In this document: piece by piece, positions 6,301 to 9,546 of the stretch | How the letters are laid out: each line of letters opens with the position of its first letter | Position numbering within the stretch: position 1 is the stretch's first letter | NCBI GenBank assembly: GCA_023416965.1 | Contig: JAEZGJ010000033.1 | Location: 1 to 9,546 of the forward strand | From: Pseudomonadota bacterium | GTDB taxonomy: Bacteria > Pseudomonadota > Alphaproteobacteria > Rhizobiales > Phreatobacteraceae | Length of the DNA stretch: 9,546 nucleotides | Direction: 5' to 3' | The notes under the pieces: generated by a model | Databases searched by the model: none | Told to the model about the DNA's origin: nothing | Seen by the model: only the letters and a program-made list of their open reading frames with translations | Program-made: the position numbers and the translations under genes

Positions 6301-8004
6301 TCACGCAGATCCGTCGGACGCTGCGATCACGCGCCCGATGCGGTAGCCGAAAGTGAGGGCAGGTCCAAGAGTAATGCCTGCACCCGGGTAATGGCCCCCC
6401 ATGATCGAGGCCATGTCACTTCCACAACAATAAAGTCCCACGATCGCCTCGCCGCCGACGTCGAGGACGCGCCCGTCCGGGTCTGTCAGCAGGCCCGAGG
6501 CGGTGCCGATATCGCCGGGATAGACGCGGACGGCATAGAAGGGCGGCTCGGCAATCGCACCAAGGCATGGGTTTCCCGCGATGGCGGGGTCGCCGTAGTA
6601 GCGGTTGTATTCGGAAGAGCCCTTGCCGAAACCAGCATCGACCCCGTCCCTCGCCGCCCTGTTCATGTCGGCGATAGATGCCTCGAGCGCATCTGCCGGA
6701 ACGCCGATGCGGCTCGCCAGTTCGGCAACCGAAACGGCCTCCACCAGGTATCCGTCGCGGATCAGGTGGGAGCGGGGCCGCCCACCGGGAAGGGCGAGCC
6801 CAAGTCCCCAGCGGTCGACGAACGAACGGTCGGCGACAAGAAAGGCGGGAACGGTCGGAACGGTCTCGTGCGAGCGCAGCATGGCGCGGACGAACTCATG
6901 GTAGGACGTACCTTCGTTGACGAAGCGACGTCCGGCGCCGTTGACCGCGACGAGGCCGGGCTTCGCCCGGTCCCAGATCAGGTGCGGAAAGCGCACCTGC
7001 GTTCCGTCGGCTTTGGTCCAGACCGAAACGGGCGCCCAGAAGGCGTGATCGGCCGGCGCTTCCAGGAAGGCGGCGCCGGCGGCCTCGGCGATGCGGATGC
7101 CGTCGCCGGCATTGCCGGGCGGCGACATCGACCACTGACGCCCGGCCTCCACGCCCGGGACGGACCGTCGCGCGGCGTCCCACGGGAAACCGCCGGTGGC
7201 CACCACAACGCCCAGCCGGGCGGCGACCGTGCGCTCGCGGCCCTCATGGCGGATCGTTACGCCCGTCACCTGATCCTTGCTCCGAACGAGGCCGACGAGC
7301 GGCGTCGACGTCGCGATGGCGATCCCGCGATCGAGCGCGCTCCTCAGGAGTCGGCCCGCCAGTGCGTTCCCGAGCAGCAGCCGGGTGCCGCGGTGCCATC
7401 CGCGGAGCCGATCCGAGCCGTAACGCGCGATGAGTTTCATGCCGTGACGCCAGGAGGCGAAGGATCGCGTCACCTTCAGCAGGTGATTGACGTCGGTGAC
7501 GTTGACCATCATCCCGCCCAGCACGGTGAAAGTCGCCAGCGGATCCTTGAGAAGGCGGAAGTCGTCGCCGAGTTCGCGGCCGTCGAAGGGCAGGGGGTCG
7601 ATCGGCCGGCCCGCGCGCCCGGCGCCGGGCAGTTCGGGATAGTAGTCCGGCGAATAGGCCCGGGCGGCGAACTTCACCTGGGTGTGCCGATCGAAATAGG
7701 CGATGGCTTCCGGCCCGCTGGCCAGAAAGGCATGCATCATGTCGGGGCGCAGCGCATTGCCGAGAACCGAACCGAGATAGGTCATCACCGCTTCGTTGGA
7801 ATCCTCGATGCCCATGGCCACGGCCAGTGGATTGTTGGGGATCCATACCGCGCCGCCGGAAATCGCCGTGGAACCGCCTACGCGATCCTCCTTCTCGACC
7901 ACGAGGACCGACAGGCCCTCGATGGAGCAGGTCAATGCCGCCGCCATGCCGCCGGCACCGGAACCGGCGACGATGACGTCGTAGGTATCCCCGATGGCCG
8001 TCAT
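6301..8004 (-). CDS. FAD-dependent 3-ketosteroid-Delta1-dehydrogenase-like flavoprotein (complete)
   Basis: 567 residues. FAD-binding motif GSGAGG at 14-19, ribose-binding Glu37, and GGSTAISGG at 43-51. The active-site positions known from Rhodococcus erythropolis KstD1 (Tyr119, Tyr318, Tyr487, Gly491) all have counterparts: Tyr121 or Tyr122 in PDYYPE, Tyr368 in NEGTSYHEF, and Tyr539 and Gly543 in HYPGAG. PFYAVRVYPGDIGT (488-501) and the final FGYRIGR helix are also family hallmarks. It is about 55 residues longer than KstD1; the extra length lies between 122 and 368. No signal peptide or membrane segment is seen, so it is probably cytosolic. It should remove hydrogen from the alpha,beta carbons of a ring ketone, passing electrons to an unknown acceptor. 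Its ATG overlaps the SDR3 stop (ATGA) with GGGAG eight bases before it. The substrate could be a steroid or a smaller alicyclic ketone. Confidence 0.9.
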   Translation of the reverse strand: MTAIGDTYDVIVAGSGAGGMAAALTCSIEGLSVLVVEKEDRVGGSTAISGGAVWIPNNPLAVAMGIEDSNEAVMTYLGSVLGNALRPDMMHAFLASGPEAIAYFDRHTQVKFAARAYSPDYYPELPGAGRAGRPIDPLPFDGRELGDDFRLLKDPLATFTVLGGMMVNVTDVNHLLKVTRSFASWRHGMKLIARYGSDRLRGWHRGTRLLLGNALAGRLLRSALDRGIAIATSTPLVGLVRSKDQVTGVTIRHEGRERTVAARLGVVVATGGFPWDAARRSVPGVEAGRQWSMSPPGNAGDGIRIAEAAGAAFLEAPADHAFWAPVSVWTKADGTQVRFPHLIWDRAKPGLVAVNGAGRRFVNEGTSYHEFVRAMLRSHETVPTVPAFLVADRSFVDRWGLGLALPGGRPRSHLIRDGYLVEAVSVAELASRIGVPADALEASIADMNRAARDGVDAGFGKGSSEYNRYYGDPAIAGNPCLGAIAEPPFYAVRVYPGDIGTASGLLTDPDGRVLDVGGEAIVGLYCCGSDMASIMGGHYPGAGITLGPALTFGYRIGRVIAASDGSA

Positions 8005-8771
8005 GTGCCGGGCTCCCGCGGAAATCCGGCCATGTCCCAGCCGCCATCCACCTTGAGAAGTTCACCGGTGACGAAACCGGCTTCGTCCGAACAGAGGAAC
8101 AGGGCGGCGGCGGCCACATCCGCCGGCTGGCCCACCCGCTGCAGTGGCGTCTGGTCGATGGCAATGCGGCGGCGCCACGCCTGAGTGCGGATCCGCTCGG
8201 TGGTCAGGGGCGTCTCGATGAGGCCGGGTGCCAGTGCGTTGACGCGGATCCCGAAGGGACCGTAATCGGTCGCCAGTTGCCGGGTAAACGACGCCACGGC
8301 CCCCTTGCTGGCCGAATAGCCGGCACTGTTCGATGCGCCCATGACCGCATAGACCGACGCGAGATTGAGAATGGCTCCGCGGCGCCGCGGCTTCATCTCC
8401 TCCACGGCGAAACGGGAGAGGCGGAACAGGCCGACCACGTTGACCTCGAGGTACCGCCTCAGGTCGTCGTCGCTCGTGTCTTCGACATGACCGCCGCCGC
8501 CGATGCCGGCATTGTTCACCAGGATGTCGAGCGGGCTCAGTGTTTGGAGCGCCGCCCGCAAGCGGCCGGGCAATTGTGGATCGGTGACGTCTCCCTGGAG
8601 GACATGGACCGTCCTGTCCGCCTGGCCGGCCGTTTCGGCGAGTCCTTCGGAATTGCGGTCCACGGCAATGACGCGGGCGCCCTCGCGCGCGAAGGCGAGC
8701 GTGATCGCCCGCCCGATTCCGGATCCCGCCCCGGTGACGATCGCGACCTTGTCGGCCAGCCTGTCGGCCAT
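8001..8771 (-). CDS. Short-chain dehydrogenase/reductase (SDR3), NAD-type
   Basis: 256 residues. TGAGSGIG at 13-20, Asp38 (AVDRN, favouring NAD), DV at 61-62, NNAG at 86-89, Asn111, and catalytic Ser139, Tyr152 and Lys156 (YSASK), all with normal spacing. The C-terminal VDGGWDMAGF is complete. The gene begins at ATG 8771 with a weak GAGAG close upstream, 36 bases after SDR4, and its last bases overlap the start of the KstD-like flavoprotein, so the two are translationally coupled. The likely role is oxidation of a ring hydroxyl to the ketone on which the flavoprotein then acts (inference from coupling). The sequence gives no further clue to the substrate. Confidence 0.93.
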   Translation of the reverse strand: MADRLADKVAIVTGAGSGIGRAITLAFAREGARVIAVDRNSEGLAETAGQADRTVHVLQGDVTDPQLPGRLRAALQTLSPLDILVNNAGIGGGGHVEDTSDDDLRRYLEVNVVGLFRLSRFAVEEMKPRRRGAILNLASVYAVMGASNSAGYSASKGAVASFTRQLATDYGPFGIRVNALAPGLIETPLTTERIRTQAWRRRIAIDQTPLQRVGQPADVAAAALFLCSDEAGFVTGELLKVDGGWDMAGFPREPGT

Positions 8772-8807
8772 GTTCTCTCGCTGCGTTTGGAGGTGGTGTC
8801 GCGCGGC

Positions 8808-9527
8808 TCAGCCGATGAAGCCGCCGAGTGTCCGGCCGCCGTCGACGAGGAGGATCTGGCCGGTCACGAAGGCGAGCCGGGGTGATGCCAGAAAGGCGAT
8901 GGCGTCGGCCACGTCTTCGGCGCGGCCGAGAATGCCGAGCGGTTGCTGGGCGGCGAGGGCCCCGCGGTCGGTGTCGGAGCGCGCCTTGAGCATGTCGGTG
9001 TCGATGACGCCGGGTGCGACCGCGTTCACGAGGATGCCCTTGCCGGCCAGTTCCAGCGCCATGGCACGCGTCAGTCCCACCACCGCGGCCTTGGAGGCGA
9101 CATAGTGGGCGTAGTGGCTCGCGCCAAGATAGGCACGGGAGGCGAGGTTGACGATGCGCGCCCCGCGCGGGGCCCTGGCCGCGACCGCCCGTGACAGTTC
9201 GAAGAGCGGGATGACGTTGACCTCGGCCATCCGCCGGAAGTCGTCCGCGGTCAGGTCGGCAAAGGGCCGGACGTCGAAAATGCCGGCATTGTTGACGAGC
9301 GCGTCGACCGGACCGGCCTCCTCGGCGAGCGCCAGCAGCGCGGCACGGTCGGCCAGGTCGACGCCGCGGCTTTCGGCGGCTCCCCCGCCGGCGCGGATTT
9401 CAGCGGCGGTCTCGGCTGCCCGTTCAGCATGAATGTCGGCGACGATGACGAAGAACCCATCGGCGGCAAGCCTCAGCGCAGTTGCCTTGCCGATGCCGCC
9501 GGCGGCTCCGGTGCCGATCGCCTTCAT
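8808..9527 (-). CDS. Short-chain dehydrogenase/reductase (SDR4)
   Basis: 239 residues, slightly short for the family. The glycine motif TGAAGGIG (6-13) begins only six residues from the N-terminus, and Gly5 takes the place of the usual beta1 valine. Asp31 (VADIH) favours NAD; NNAG lies at 79-82, Asn104 follows, and the catalytic Ser130, Tyr142 and Lys146 (YVASK) are present. Ser and Tyr are 12 apart, not the usual 13, so the substrate loop is one residue shorter. The C-terminal LLVDGGRTLGGFIG is intact. The ATG at 9527 has AAGGAG nine bases upstream, which supports this start; the frame stays open to the window edge, so a slightly longer protein is not excluded. It is first of the visible operon with SDR3 and the flavoprotein; further genes may lie upstream beyond 9546. 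Confidence 0.9.
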   Translation of the reverse strand: MKAIGTGAAGGIGKATALRLAADGFFVIVADIHAERAAETAAEIRAGGGAAESRGVDLADRAALLALAEEAGPVDALVNNAGIFDVRPFADLTADDFRRMAEVNVIPLFELSRAVAARAPRGARIVNLASRAYLGASHYAHYVASKAAVVGLTRAMALELAGKGILVNAVAPGVIDTDMLKARSDTDRGALAAQQPLGILGRAEDVADAIAFLASPRLAFVTGQILLVDGGRTLGGFIG

Positions 9528-9546
9528 GGCTGCAAGCTCCTTGGAA

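Noticed and set aside
6271..8184. A 637-codon open frame on the plus strand opposite the right flavoprotein
   Set aside because: It is longer than the real gene, but its translation is low-complexity Arg/Gly/Pro-rich with no domain. The minus strand encodes an intact flavoprotein with all motifs. Long antisense frames are expected at this GC content.

Overview
This 9.5-kb window is high-GC (roughly two thirds G+C by eye) bacterial DNA. Every gene prefers G or C at the third codon position. The LysR/IclR regulators, tight operons with ATGA overlaps and G-rich ribosome binding sites suggest a proteobacterium. An alphaproteobacterium of the Hyphomicrobiales or Rhodospirillales type is my best guess, but that is inference from style and not from a marker gene. 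The region looks like accessory catabolism: eight enzyme genes and two regulators, with no housekeeping gene, RNA gene, transposase or CRISPR array.

Left part (1-2061, all minus strand): an IclR-family regulator (GTG start at 2061) is followed 27 bases on by an NAD-type short-chain dehydrogenase/reductase (SDR1, 1251-502). After a 118-base gap with a candidate promoter and a perfect 14-bp palindrome comes the start of an FAD-dependent dehydrogenase of the 3-ketosteroid-Delta1-dehydrogenase (KstD) type (382 to the window edge, cut off). A 456-base stretch (2062-2517) without a convincing gene holds two hairpin-forming palindromes.

Middle part (2518-6156): a LysR regulator (minus) diverges from a three-gene plus-strand operon: SDR2, then the N-terminal and C-terminal subunits of a split transketolase-like ThDP enzyme. 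The two subunits overlap by ATGA. A textbook LysR box (GTGAA-N5-TTCAC) lies between the divergent genes. The ThDP-binding apparatus is present, but several positions that contact sugar hydroxyls or phosphate in classical transketolase are changed, so the substrate is probably not an ordinary sugar phosphate.

Right part (6256-9527): a perfect 9-bp hairpin separates the convergent transcription units. A minus-strand operon then reads SDR4, SDR3 and a complete KstD-type flavoprotein (567 aa) whose start overlaps the end of SDR3 by ATGA. This flavoprotein keeps all four KstD active-site positions (three tyrosines and a glycine).

Taken together: four diverged SDRs, two KstD-type flavoproteins and one unusual split ThDP enzyme under IclR and LysR control. 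A plausible reading (inference) is a pathway in which SDRs oxidise alcohols of a cyclic or steroid/terpenoid-like compound to ketones, the flavoproteins desaturate next to the ketone, and the ThDP enzyme makes or breaks a C-C bond beside a carbonyl. No transporter, kinase, CoA ligase or monooxygenase lies in the window, so the substrate cannot be named.
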